DNA from: Porites lobata
Taxonomy: Eukaryota; Cnidaria; Anthozoa; Scleractinia; Poritidae
Assembly (NCBI GenBank): GCA_942486035.1
Contig: CALNXK010000031.1
Location: 1,251,001 to 1,315,000, forward strand
Direction: 5' to 3'
DNA: 64,000 nt
The notes under the pieces were generated by a model that was given only the letters and a program-made list of their open reading frames with translations, was not told the origin of the DNA and ran no database searches. Position 1 is the stretch's first letter. Each line of letters opens with the position of its first letter. Below are positions 11,478 to 21,701 of this stretch, one piece after another. Position numbers and translations under genes: made by a program.

Positions 11478-12359
11478 ACCATATTCGGATGACGCAAGCA
11501 CTTGTAGTATTCATTCGATGGTATATTGGGCATTCCGGCAATAATTGTTAACTCATTCAAAATATTTCGCTGTTTCTGATAGGCTCCAATACCCCCGGCT
11601 AATTTTCATAACCAACTGGTGCTTGCCATATTGTGAGCATCTGTATACTATCGATTCGATAGTGTACCTGATTGGAAACAAGGTTGATCGATTGTATACT
11701 GGCCTGGATACGTTGTTGCTTGGGCATAGTGACCTAAAAAAAAATGGCGCTCTCGGCTATCCGGTCCAAATACGAAACAGCTGGATTTCTGACTTGATTT
11801 AGCATCTTAAAGCCTTTTCACAGGCACTTATTCGCTCAATTTATCAATCACTACAATGAAAAATATTTTTCTTGTTTCGTTTTTGGAAAAATAAACATTA
11901 AAAACGCTAAAAAAGCAGAGAGTTCTTGCATGTCAGTAGATCCTTGAGCGCTTACCATTTGTATGAAAATTTGGTCAAATTTTTTCGTCAAATGGTACTG
12001 GTGTTTTTTTCACACTGAAAACAGGAAAGGGATGAAGCCTGACACTTATAATCCAAACAAAAGAAAATTCTGTTCGTTTCGGTATCAGGAGGAAAAAGGT
12101 AATACCTCAGATCCGGAAAGTGTTACCTTTTTCCCGAAATCATATCACCAGGATGAACGGTCCCCCTCGAATTCTCCCCAGAATTACCGGACTTTCCAAA
12201 CAAATGGCGAGCGCTCTTTATTTTCCCTCTGGGATAGAAGATCGAGCTATCCGTTTAGGCAAACACGTTTAAAAGACTCAATAAAGTGAGACCGTGTTGT
12301 GTTCTCTCAATGAGATCATACATTAATACAGTTTTACATGGCATCCTTGAAAAGCAGCG

Positions 12360-12490
12360 TTTATTTGTAAATAGCTAGGTAGTTAAAATTTAATGAATAT
12401 ATTTTTAATCAGAGTTAGTTTAGTTAGGTATAATAGATCTTAGATTTTTTTTGTACATGCTGAAGGAATTTTAACCGTGTTTAAATAAAG

Positions 12491-12523
<33 letters not shown>
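12360..12523 (+). mobile_element. Probable non-LTR retrotransposon 3' end with (ATCT)n tail
   Basis: An AT-rich 3'-UTR-like segment ends in TTTAAATAAAGTTATCTATC followed by about nine ATCT units (12487-12523). The same tail type (AATAAACTATCTAACTATCTATC) follows the LINE reverse-transcriptase remnant near 58190. I infer a 5'-truncated LINE copy; the 5' boundary is uncertain. Confidence 0.45.
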
Positions 12524-12665
12524 AACCGCAGAAAGGATCTCTCTTAGATAGAATGAAAGTTGTTGCGTAACTTAATGTCTAAAACCCGATGGTTGTTTTA
12601 TCGGCATGTGACAGGTCATTTAGAAAAAAACAGTCGGCATAAAATGTTCCCAGCAGTTGGAGCAC

Positions 12666-12857
12666 AATAGACCTTTTTGGCTTGAATGTTTTGTTTTCCC
12701 ATTTCAGACCACACGGTTCTTTCAAATGTCATCCTATGTACTTGCCTCCATGTTCATATGTATGCATAATTTTTGAAAAGACAAACGGCAAATTTCCTGG
12801 AGAACATTACGTGGTCTGACTTGGGAAAATAAAACATAACAAGCTAAAAGATCTATT
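12666..12857. mobile_element. MITE, 192 bp, ~46-bp inverted termini
   Basis: AATAGACCTTTTTGGCTTG at the left matches the reverse complement of CAAGCTAAAAGATCTATT at the right, and the similarity continues through TTTTCCCATTTCAGACCAC / GTGGTCTGACTTGGGAAAA. It is non-coding. Confidence 0.7.
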
Positions 12858-13100
12858 AGTTTACTCTTGAACCTTCTCTTACGGGGCCTCATATTACGGC
12901 TCAATTCTCCGGTTCTGTTGCTTATGACATGGAGTTGAGCTGCGCCCGCAGTAGCCTGCTATAGCACGCGAAGTTTCTGTGTTAAACACAGGGCGCAGAG
13001 GAGTTATTGTGTCCTTGATTGTTGATTGTACTTAAATTTTACGGTTTTACCGCGTAGAATAGAGCAAACCGTCATTCGATCGTCTTATAAACCTGGTAAA

Positions 13101-13399
13101 ATACCGTAAAATTCCGAAAATAAGCCCCTCCAAATATATATATATAAGCCCCCCAAATTCGTCAAGCAAAAACCCCTCCGTTAAATCGCCCCTCCAAATA
13201 TAAGCCCCCCCTCGGGAGCTTGTACTTGGAAATTGCCCTCAAATACAAAGTAAAACTAAGCAAAATCGGTTAATTTCCTTCCAACTATAAGGGTTAGCCT
13301 AATCGATTTGGAAACGTACATTTCCCTCCATAGATAAGCCCCTCCAAAAGGGCCTTTGAAAAATATAAGCCCTGGGGCTTATTTTCGGAATATTACGGG
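13101..13399. mobile_element. MITE, ~300 bp, CCGTAAAATTCCGAAAATAAG termini
   Basis: ACCGTAAAATTCCGAAAATA plus AGCCCC at the left is mirrored by GGGGCTTATTTTCGGAATAT plus TACGGGT at the right. Several internal AATATAAGCCCC repeats occur. Possibly related to the element at 10406-11477, which also combines an ACCGTAAA terminus with AAGCCCC words. Confidence 0.7.
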
Positions 13400-16300
13400 T
13401 ATAGGCTCCGGAAAACCGCTGAAGGTAATGACTGCGGACGAAAAACAGCGACGAACGGAAGGGAAAGCTTCACTTTCTGAATGCGTCGTCACCCTTTGGG
13501 CGACGTTCGTTCCAACCGACCAACAATTGCAATATTTTTCCAGGTTTGAAAAAACACGATCGCATGACGGTAAACAGAGGCGACTTGTCAACGATCGGCT
13601 GTAAAATTTTCGCTTCGCTTGCCATCACAAATGATTCCTCTGCGCCCTGTGTTGATCTGTGTTAAATTGTTTCTTCGTTTGTTTTCGTTTTCCTTTGTTT
13701 GTTTAGACAGTGAGAAAGACAATGAAAGGGAATTCTAGTGATACGTGTTTTCATATAAGAGTCGTCAACCGCCCCCTCCATGTTTGATGACAAACTAACA
13801 TCTTATCTTTTTTTTTTTAATTTCTTTCATCCGCATTTTCCAATTTTTTTCACGCGCATTCTCTTTTCAATTTTTTTTTTTTAACTTTTTGTTGCATCCA
13901 ATTTTTTTCCATCAGCATGATGCTTTACTAGCCTACCGGAGTAAGGTCACTGAGGTTATCATGCTTTGATTTCATTTAACCTCCATGTGAGCCAGTCCGA
14001 AGAGTATGGCAGAACTCGACGAGATCTCGTGCATGCAGAGACAATTTTAGCAGCGTGCACTGCGCGCAATACGATTTGTTGTACCAGAATACGGGTGCAT
14101 GCCCATAGAAAGGCTAAGTATCAGAAGGATGCGAGTTTTAAGCACATTTCCAGCTATTCACCGGTAGTCAAATCACCTAGAATTTTCAATGCCATATAGT
14201 TTTTTTTTTATCTACTCTTCATTTGTATCGACTCAATGCAGTGTCAATAGGACCAAACTATGAGTATCGCGTGTAAAGTTTTCTTGGTCTACGTCCTGAG
14301 TGATGGAAAGCGGAAGGACAACATAGCCGCAATAAGAAGAGCAGGGAAAGTTATAAGGGCTTGTAGCTGGTTACATTTAATCTTTCCTGCCTCTCTTTAT
14401 GTGATGTATCAACAAGCACACGTTTTTGTGTGCATGGCACGCGTGCAAATTCTCTGTGAACTAGCAATTACGTACTGAGAGGTCACCAAGCAAACGAAAA
14501 TGCACGCAATGCAAATGGCTCTGTCAAATGTAACGCTTGCAAAAAGATTTCAAGTAAGCTAAATATTTTCTGTCTGCAAATGTTTTCTTTTTTATTCCAT
14601 TTGTTTATTTTCTTTTTGTTTTGTTTTGCTTACATTCACGTGCGTTTAATTTACGTCTTCCTCTGTTACTTGTGTCAATTTCCGTTGTCACAGTTGAGAT
14701 GTTTTTTTTAAAAATACGCCTAAATAGTTTTCCGCTTACACAAATCTCTGGGCGGGGCTTAAAAGTGATGAAAACGAGTAGTAAAAGTCACTTGAATAGG
14801 ATCTTCAAGAGCCTGACAAAAATTAATATGTCATAAGTTCGCCGTATGAATTTTGTGTTGTATCGAAATTATTATCCAAATATTTCACTACTATTGCAGG
14901 GGCGAATGCTATATAAGTTTTATAAACTGGTGACCTTGTTATGTCGACTCATAAAATTATAAGGCTTCGTTTCCGAAACACTGTATCAAATGATACTGAA
15001 ATTTCAACATTAAAAGTGGTTTAAACCTGAAGCACTTATCCCTCTTGCAGAAAATTTAGGAAAACGTGCAATAGTGACTACATTTGGATCAAAACCTCAG
15101 TGAAAGCGGCAGTTTGTGTCACCGCAGGGATCAATTGTATATACAATCAAGAGCCCTGATAAAACTGAAAGATTAAAACGGCGTTAAGCTATTCCGCTAT
15201 TTATGGATTTCCTGCTCACCATAATGGCAGCGTGTATACATTCTAACACGCAGGAAATAAACTTCGCATTCTGCAAAAAAGGACATGTTTTCGGTTCTTG
15301 ATGGCTATGGCTGAGCTCACGGTGTCTTGCCGGGACTAGCTATATTGTACTGATTTCCTAGTTCCTAACTTCGTTTGTTCATCAGTAAATGTTATTATAA
15401 CGAACAGGTAAACTTTTCCACAAAATCAATGTTTTATTAGTAATCAGTCCAAGTATTTTTTTACTTCTTAGTTACTTAGGGCCTCACTTGCTCACTTTTC
15501 TAAAACTTTGCTCCTCACTATTCTACAAAAATTTAATGTAGTAAAATCCTAAATAGAAAGAACAAATCAGCAAGAAAAACACATAGATACGTAACTTGGG
15601 GTTGATATAACCGTAGTTTTGACTACAAATAAATTATCATTATTTTTCTCTTCCACTGGTCATTAAGAATCAAGATGTTGCATATAATCGCAGACCCCGG
15701 CTGCATGGGCGAGTAATGAGTAGGCAGAGATGGGTTATTTACAGGCGAAGAAGAACAGAACTTGTAGGAGAAGAGGACAGGGTCCCTGTACTTACTAGTT
15801 ACCAAACCAATTTGTAAGACAATCTGACTGGCCAGAAACTGAATAACTACAGGCAGGGATTGGACTAAGTGCCCGGAGGAACTCCCATATAAAAGGGACG
15901 GGGATGCTCATTACAAAATCGGAATTAAACCCCAAAGGGAGACCAATCCGAGCTTGGTGCGCAGACTCATATTAAGTTGACTCCAGTAGAGTATGCGACA
16001 GTTTCTTTTCGTTTTTGTCACGAGTATTTCCTTAAATGCAACCCTAAAAAGCGGACGAATCCGTTGAACTCGTCCTCAGCGAAAGTGTTAAGTTTATTGG
16101 TGAACTTACCGGCTTTCCTGAAACTCCACTTAAACCAAAATCATTTATGTCTATCCTTAAACGATACAATGAGCATTCCCATCACTTTTATATGGTAACC
16201 CCCTCGCCCTCACCGGAGACAAAGTGGGAATGGGTTTGTGACCATAAATTTTCAACTTTTAAACAAAGAAAAACTGATCTGAAGGAGCCAAACAATAAAC

Positions 16301-16800
16301 AATTGAAATACTTTCCTGTGAACGTGAGCTTGGAACAAGTGTTGCATAAGAGGTTAGAATTAAGTTACGTATGCCTGATTTTTATCAACACTTTTAATCG
16401 GATGACGTATGATTGACTGAGTGATTTTTGGAACTGCAACAATCCTCAAGTTCTTTGCGCTAACTCTTGTTCACTCTTCATTCAAGTGCGATAAGCACGT
16501 AACATGTGTTATCTCACAGATAGAGTTATGTTAGTCAAACGAACCTTAACGGGGGGCTTCACTTAATTGTGCTTAGGGAGACACTTACTCCATATTCACT
16601 TAAAGAAGTAAACTTATGTAGAATCTACGGGAGAATTCTCTAAATGCGTGACCAAAATCGTATTTTGTTACGCACATATCCATGTTTAGAGAGTATCATG
16701 TCCCACATCACACACGTCGTCGCCGTCTATTTATACACGTAAGGCAGTAGGATTACTTTCATACCTATTTAACACCTACGTATGACCTGGAGCACGTACA
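13400..16800. other. Long intergenic stretch upstream of the coiled-coil gene
   Basis: Contains T-rich runs (13800-13910), scattered short open frames of up to 89 codons without conserved character, and a GACTGG / CCAGTC-rich patch near 15650-15840. No supported gene. Confidence 0.4.
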
Positions 16801-16808
16801 AGGTGCTT

Positions 16809-16816
16809 TTTATAAG
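16809..16816 (+). promoter_or_regulatory. TATA-like element of the coiled-coil gene
   Basis: TTATAAGC lies about 150 bp upstream of the ATG at 16960, which would place transcription initiation near 16840 with a 5' leader of about 120 nt. Inferred from position only. Confidence 0.3.
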
Positions 16817-16959
16817 CGGAAAAGCGTGAAATAATCCAGCGAAAGAATAGTCAGGGTGCGAAGGCATCAATAACAGGAACAATACTGAGACAAGTCTCGA
16901 ACTCTTGGACTAAGATAGAGTTGCCTAGCACGTTGCAGTTTGGAAGAAAACAAGTAACG

Positions 16960-18321
16960 ATGGCTTTGAGCTCAGAAAAGATGAACAGTTTGCTATTGAG
17001 TCTTCCATGCGGATATTCTGGTAGTCTACGGAGCATTGGCTCAAACAATTCATCCGTCATTTCCTCCCTTGGGGAGGTTCACAGCAACCCGACATTCGAT
17101 AGCGCCGAGCATAGCGACGACAGCTCGAGTGAACGCCATGAATATGAAAGCATTGCAAATAGAACTAATGCTGGACCGAGGAGAAAAACGAATTTGCTTT
17201 ACGAAGAGATGCGGCCCTCACCAACTCTTCCCCTACGCTCAAAACACACTACTGAATCGGACCGCTCAAGTAGAGGATCGTCAACCTCCTCTGCGGACTC
17301 TGTACCCAAGAAAGGCGATACACCTATCAGCAAGACTGCGCTGTATACTCTTCTATTGACTATTCTCGCTATTTCCCTTGCTGCGTTAGCTCTGGTGGTT
17401 CTTATAATTGCTGGCCCATTGAAACCTAAATGTGGATGCACAGAGAGTGGCTCGACTAGTCCCCCCCTGACAGAAATGGGCAGTGTATCAGTGCAGAACT
17501 TACTGCGCACCATTCAAGATTTAGAAAAAAGTGTAAAGTCGTTGAAAGACATGAAAACTGAGATGGAAGACCGACAGAATGCTACAAACTCACTTGTTAC
17601 AAAACTTGAAAATCAGGTCGGATCGCTACAAAAACAAGTTTCTAAACAAGCAAAGTTACTCAATAACACTGCGAACAAGATCGCCTTTGTCGACGGTTCA
17701 GCTGAGCAAAAACTGGACACAAAGATCAAAAATTTAAACAATGAGTTGACGTCGAAAGTAAACGAACTGCGACAAAATCACAGCCAGGCCAAGATAATCA
17801 GTAATCTTTTGAAGGCAAACGTGGCGCAACTCAATTCAAGCGTCCTGGAACTGAAAGCATTCAGCGGTAACGTGAGCACAAGGACCGGGAACCTGGAGCA
17901 AAGATACGCACAAGTGAGTACTGTGATAAAAACGCTGACTGAAGTAAATGAGGCGCAGAACTCTACCCATGAAGCTCTTCGGTTGTATTTAACGACGTTG
18001 AAAAACTCAATAGTGACAGTTAATGCAACATTAAATAAGGAAAAACTCGGCAGTGCTTGCGAACACAACCTTATTAGAGGAACACCAGTTTCCTCTCGTG
18101 GCGCCGGGGTAGATGCATCAGTTTCTTACAACCAACGACCAGGTTATCAAGTGGTGGGGATAGCGTGTTCTACTGATTATGCGCAAGAATTTAAGCTTAA
18201 TTCACCTCAGAAAGGACTTTATGTGTGTACATGTCGCGGGATAGCTCACAGTGCTGCTAACATCAATCCTTCAGTAATACATTGTAAAATGCACGTGTGG
18301 GAATGTCCCATACGCAGGTGA
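16960..18321 (+). CDS. Type II membrane protein with extracellular coiled coil
   Basis: An intact single-exon frame of 453 residues. The ATG at 16960 has A at -3 and G at +4; the frame is open 13 codons further upstream but has no ATG there. Residues 1-125 are Ser/Thr-rich and hydrophilic with no signal peptide. Residues about 128-152 form one strongly hydrophobic helix (ALYTLLLTILAISLAALALV), so the long C-terminal part should be outside the cell or in a lumen (type II topology). Next come a short CGC motif, about 200 residues of heptad-like coiled coil (about 170-365) with several NxS/T sites, and a C-terminal domain of about 85 residues with five cysteines, including VCTCRG, CKMHVW and a final ECPIRR. 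The architecture resembles trimeric stalk-and-head surface proteins, but I do not recognise the head domain. A candidate AATAAA is at 18978-18983. Confidence 0.85.
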   Translation: MALSSEKMNSLLLSLPCGYSGSLRSIGSNNSSVISSLGEVHSNPTFDSAEHSDDSSSERHEYESIANRTNAGPRRKTNLLYEEMRPSPTLPLRSKHTTESDRSSRGSSTSSADSVPKKGDTPISKTALYTLLLTILAISLAALALVVLIIAGPLKPKCGCTESGSTSPPLTEMGSVSVQNLLRTIQDLEKSVKSLKDMKTEMEDRQNATNSLVTKLENQVGSLQKQVSKQAKLLNNTANKIAFVDGSAEQKLDTKIKNLNNELTSKVNELRQNHSQAKIISNLLKANVAQLNSSVLELKAFSGNVSTRTGNLEQRYAQVSTVIKTLTEVNEAQNSTHEALRLYLTTLKNSIVTVNATLNKEKLGSACEHNLIRGTPVSSRGAGVDASVSYNQRPGYQVVGIACSTDYAQEFKLNSPQKGLYVCTCRGIAHSAANINPSVIHCKMHVWECPIRR

Positions 18322-20124
18322 CGTTTTACGTACGAACGAGGCTCTGAACAGGGGGAGATACCAATAAGTCATCTCAGAAAATTGTCCGTATTCAGATCGA
18401 ACAACACGACCGCCCATTAAAGAAGGAGAGAAATTTCTGTCACTCATTGAATACACTTTTTGTCCTTTTTGAGTAATTAGCAGCAGTTAATCTTCAAGTA
18501 CAGTCATTACTCAACAAGTCAAGTGTTGGCAGAATTAGCTGACAGACGAGAGAGAAACTGCCTCAAATAGCGCCGCATTCATAATATGCGTAGAGTGCTA
18601 AAGTTTTAAGAACTGAATCAAAATTAGAATCTCTCCCTTGTAGCACCCGAGCATAGCGGTGCAGTACTTCTGAGTATTAATAATTTAACATTAAGTGCGG
18701 CTAGGGATAAGAACCTCAGTACCTCCAATTCAATGGATCCTTGATAGAACACAGCGCTATTGTTTCAGTACTAGGGTCCATTGTTATTATTTTCTGTTTA
18801 TAGCTGTTTATTGTTTCCTCAGCCGATGATAAGCCAGCTGGAACATCTCAAATGGCCATTCAGTTCACAAGCAATTTGTTGTTGTTATTTTTAATGAATT
18901 TGTTTAATCTAGACTTCGATCATGTTAGCTGGAACCAACGTTTCAAACCAAGAAGCAAAGGCAAAGAACACTGCGCAAATAAACATATATTTTGTTACAG
19001 ATCAGAAAATCAATGGCAAAAAAGAAGAAAAGCAACCAAAAAAAAAAAACAAAAACAAAACAAAACGTGATTCCAACAAGTTTAAGACATTAAAATGAAA
19101 TGACGTTGACTGTTCATTCAGTTGATTTACAAATCACAGATTGCCTCAATGGAGAAGTACTGGTACAATTTGAACTCAAAATCTTCAGGTTTTTGACTTG
19201 TGCATCTATGTCACATTTCGAATTACGATAACAACTGTATCTACAAGCATTTGGAATGTCTGCAGTTTATATTAGTGGGATGACTATGTAAGATAGATAA
19301 GTTCATTATTCACCTTTTGAAAATGACTTTTTCAACAAAATTGTCTGGTTGGTATTTATCTGGCCTTTTAAATGCTTCTACTTTGCCTTTTTCTATCATT
19401 TTTCTATCTATCTCATATCAACATCACGCCAAACTGGACCCTTCTTAGCATTTTTAACAGTTTTTACGAACAAACATTATGAACATCATCATCATCATTA
19501 TCATTAATTTTTATTATTTCATTTTTTCACGACAAGGACATCAAAGTCTTCTATGATAAATTATCCGTAACGGAAATTAATAGATATTAAGTCTGCCATA
19601 TTTGATTGTGGCAGAAAACAATGATAGCAACGAAAAATTATTACATTTTGAAAAAAAATAACGTTTAGCATTTTTATATAATATAGGCAAAGTACATTAA
19701 TAGATTAATGAATTGAATTATTTATAATTATTACGAGATGCATGTTTGTTAATTTTAGGCTAATAGTTCAAGACTTTTACTTAGTTGAAGTGAGATTTCT
19801 GCTTTTAAGACCCATCTTTATTTTAACAGTGAACATTTATTTTCTGAGAATTGTATCACTCTTTAACTGTAACCGTCTTTCGGTGAAATAATATATAGTG
19901 TTGGAAGCGATTTTTCACCATGGTTGATTGTACAATATTCCAATAGAGTTAAAATAAAAAAATTTTGTAAACGTCTTGCGTTGTCTGGAATGTCACAGTG
20001 GGTTTGACTACGTACAGTCATTTCCATACCGCTTAGATGTGTTTAAGCCTGGTTTCCAGATGATCGCTACATTGTGGAGAAACGCCTTGCGACTTGAACG
20101 ACACAGTTCAAAACAGTCAGTTCA
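18322..20124. other. Intergenic stretch after the coiled-coil gene
   Basis: AT-rich. It holds simple sequence (ATC-rich near 19480-19515; poly-A near 19030-19065) but no supported gene. Confidence 0.45.
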
Positions 20125-20360
20125 GGGCCCAGTTGTTCGAAGCCCGATTAGCGCTTAACCGGGGGTTAAATTTAACCCGGGTTTCCTTTTCTTGTGTTCA
20201 AAAGCATTTTCTCGGATAATTTTGTCTGTTGTTTTTAGAGCCTCCAATCATCAACTTGTAGAAAAAAAGAATTAAAACTGAAATGCTTTTTAAGCTTTCA
20301 AATCTGAATTCAAATCTCGCACTAACCCTGGGTTATCTTAACCCAGCTTTGAACAACTCG
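20125..20360 (+). mobile_element. MITE family A, copy 3, with target duplication
   Basis: 236 bp from GGGCCCAGTTGTTCGAA to TTTGAACAACTCG. The direct repeat GTCAGTTCA flanks it on both sides (20116-20124 and 20361-20369). A target duplication of about 8-9 bp fits the hAT superfamily of DNA transposons. No transposase is encoded. Confidence 0.8.
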
Positions 20361-20827
20361 GTCAGTTCATTATTTTAGGCTGGGTAAATAATAAAGCACC
20401 AGGTTAAAAACTTTAACTCATGGAGTCCGCTTTCAACACATTTAAGCCCAAAACACTTCTCGTAACCACAACTGTTCCTGATGTTAAATCGAAATTTATC
20501 ATAATTTGCCAGTGGATTGTTAACCAAAACTTCAATTTTTGACCCATCCTCTAAGGGAAAGCAGAACCTTTTAGCGAACCCCCCACCCCCTCCACCTCTT
20601 CCAAATAAATCATTCCATATTTCACCCTCTGCAAGCTGAGGTTATAGTTATCATTTAAATATTGATACTTTGGGCAAGCAAACAATGTAACAAACCAAAC
20701 TGGGGCATATCTAGCTTTAGTGTTAGGAGGTTATAAAGGAAGAACTCCAACCTTTAGCATCGCAGACTATCTCGTGGGGTTAGGGGTAGGCTCTTCTCTA
20801 CTAATCCGCTCCTGCCTCTGGTAAGTG

Positions 20828-20982
20828 TTAAAAAAGTTTGTCCTCTGAAATGTGTTTTGTAGCATCCTGAAGGGCAAATAAAAGAGCTCCAATTGTTGAA
20901 ATTTCAACTTCTTTCCCCTCTCTCGAGAACCACACATTTCTTTGCCCACCTAGAGCCAGTTCACCAGCTCCCTCCGTCGGCT
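20828..20982 (-). CDS. Possible alternative 3' exon of CACHD1
   Basis: An acceptor (TTATTTATCAACAG) is followed by 155 nt open to a TAA at 20828. Its phase fits the one-base overhang of CACHD1 exon 17, so exon 17 could splice here instead of to exon 18 and give a different tail of about 51 residues (containing GGQRNVWFSREGKEVEI). The phase match could be chance. Confidence 0.25.
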
Positions 20983-21135
20983 CTGTTGATAAATAAAGAG
21001 CAAAACACAAAATAGAACTGAGTTCAATCTTAGCAAACGTTGTCTCACGAGCTTGTGTTTGGCCCTCACGTATTATAACGACTACAAGAATAACATGCTA
21101 TACAACATCTGATCTTTTTTGGTTGCCTTGCATCT

Positions 21136-21141
21136 TTTATT
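21136..21141 (-). terminator. CACHD1: Candidate polyadenylation signal of CACHD1
   Basis: TTTATT on the plus strand gives AATAAA on the minus strand, about 320 nt beyond the CACHD1 stop codon. It is a reasonable 3' UTR length, assigned by position only. Confidence 0.35.
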
Positions 21142-21462
21142 GCGTCAAGATCCTTTATCTGGTACAAGAAAAGCTTTTATAGCATAAAAAATCGTTCTTT
21201 TCGATACGGAAAACAAGGTCAATCGAACTTGATTGGTTCTAACTGATACAGACGTACCTAACATTGCAGCAAAAAGGGATCCGCAAAGATACGAGAGAAA
21301 ACGTGTTTTGGTCACGAGTTACAATTCTTTCCTTAATACAGAGCAAAAAATTCCAAACCATACAAGTGATCTATTTTATAGACGTACAAGAACAACTAAG
21401 ATCAAGCAAAATCGAGAAAAAGGGAAATAAGATGAAGTAGTACGAAGGCAAGATGGTTAGTT

Positions 21463-21701
21463 TTAGAACTCTTGGTCATCGGGATAAGAGATTGAAGAAT
21501 CTTCAGTTGGCATTTCCGTGATGTCGGCAGAGAGGGACACCCTCCTCGGGGTGTTGGGTGTGGCCTTGTTGGGGGGAGCTGTTCGGACTGTGGAAACCGG
21601 TGCTTGCATGGTACTGACTTGAGGAACAAAGTTCATGAGTTGTGATGGTCCGTATGCTTTACACCACATGGTGGACATTGCTTGCTGAGAGTACTGCATT
21701 C
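21463..21701 (-). CDS. CACHD1: CACHD1 exon 18 (C-terminus)
   Basis: Last exon, beginning GMQYSQQAMSTMWCKAYGPS, with Pro/Thr-rich sequence (TPNTPRRVSLSAD, a plausible kinase site) and ending DDQEF before TAA. Confidence 0.9.

Noticed and set aside
11963..12289. Plus-strand 108-codon open frame
   Set aside because: Its flanks look like a dispersed repeat, its composition is unremarkable, and no splice sites or family motifs are visible.
12487..12523. ATCT repeats considered as a CRISPR-like or regulatory array
   Set aside because: Four-base simple repeat without spacers; fits a LINE tail.
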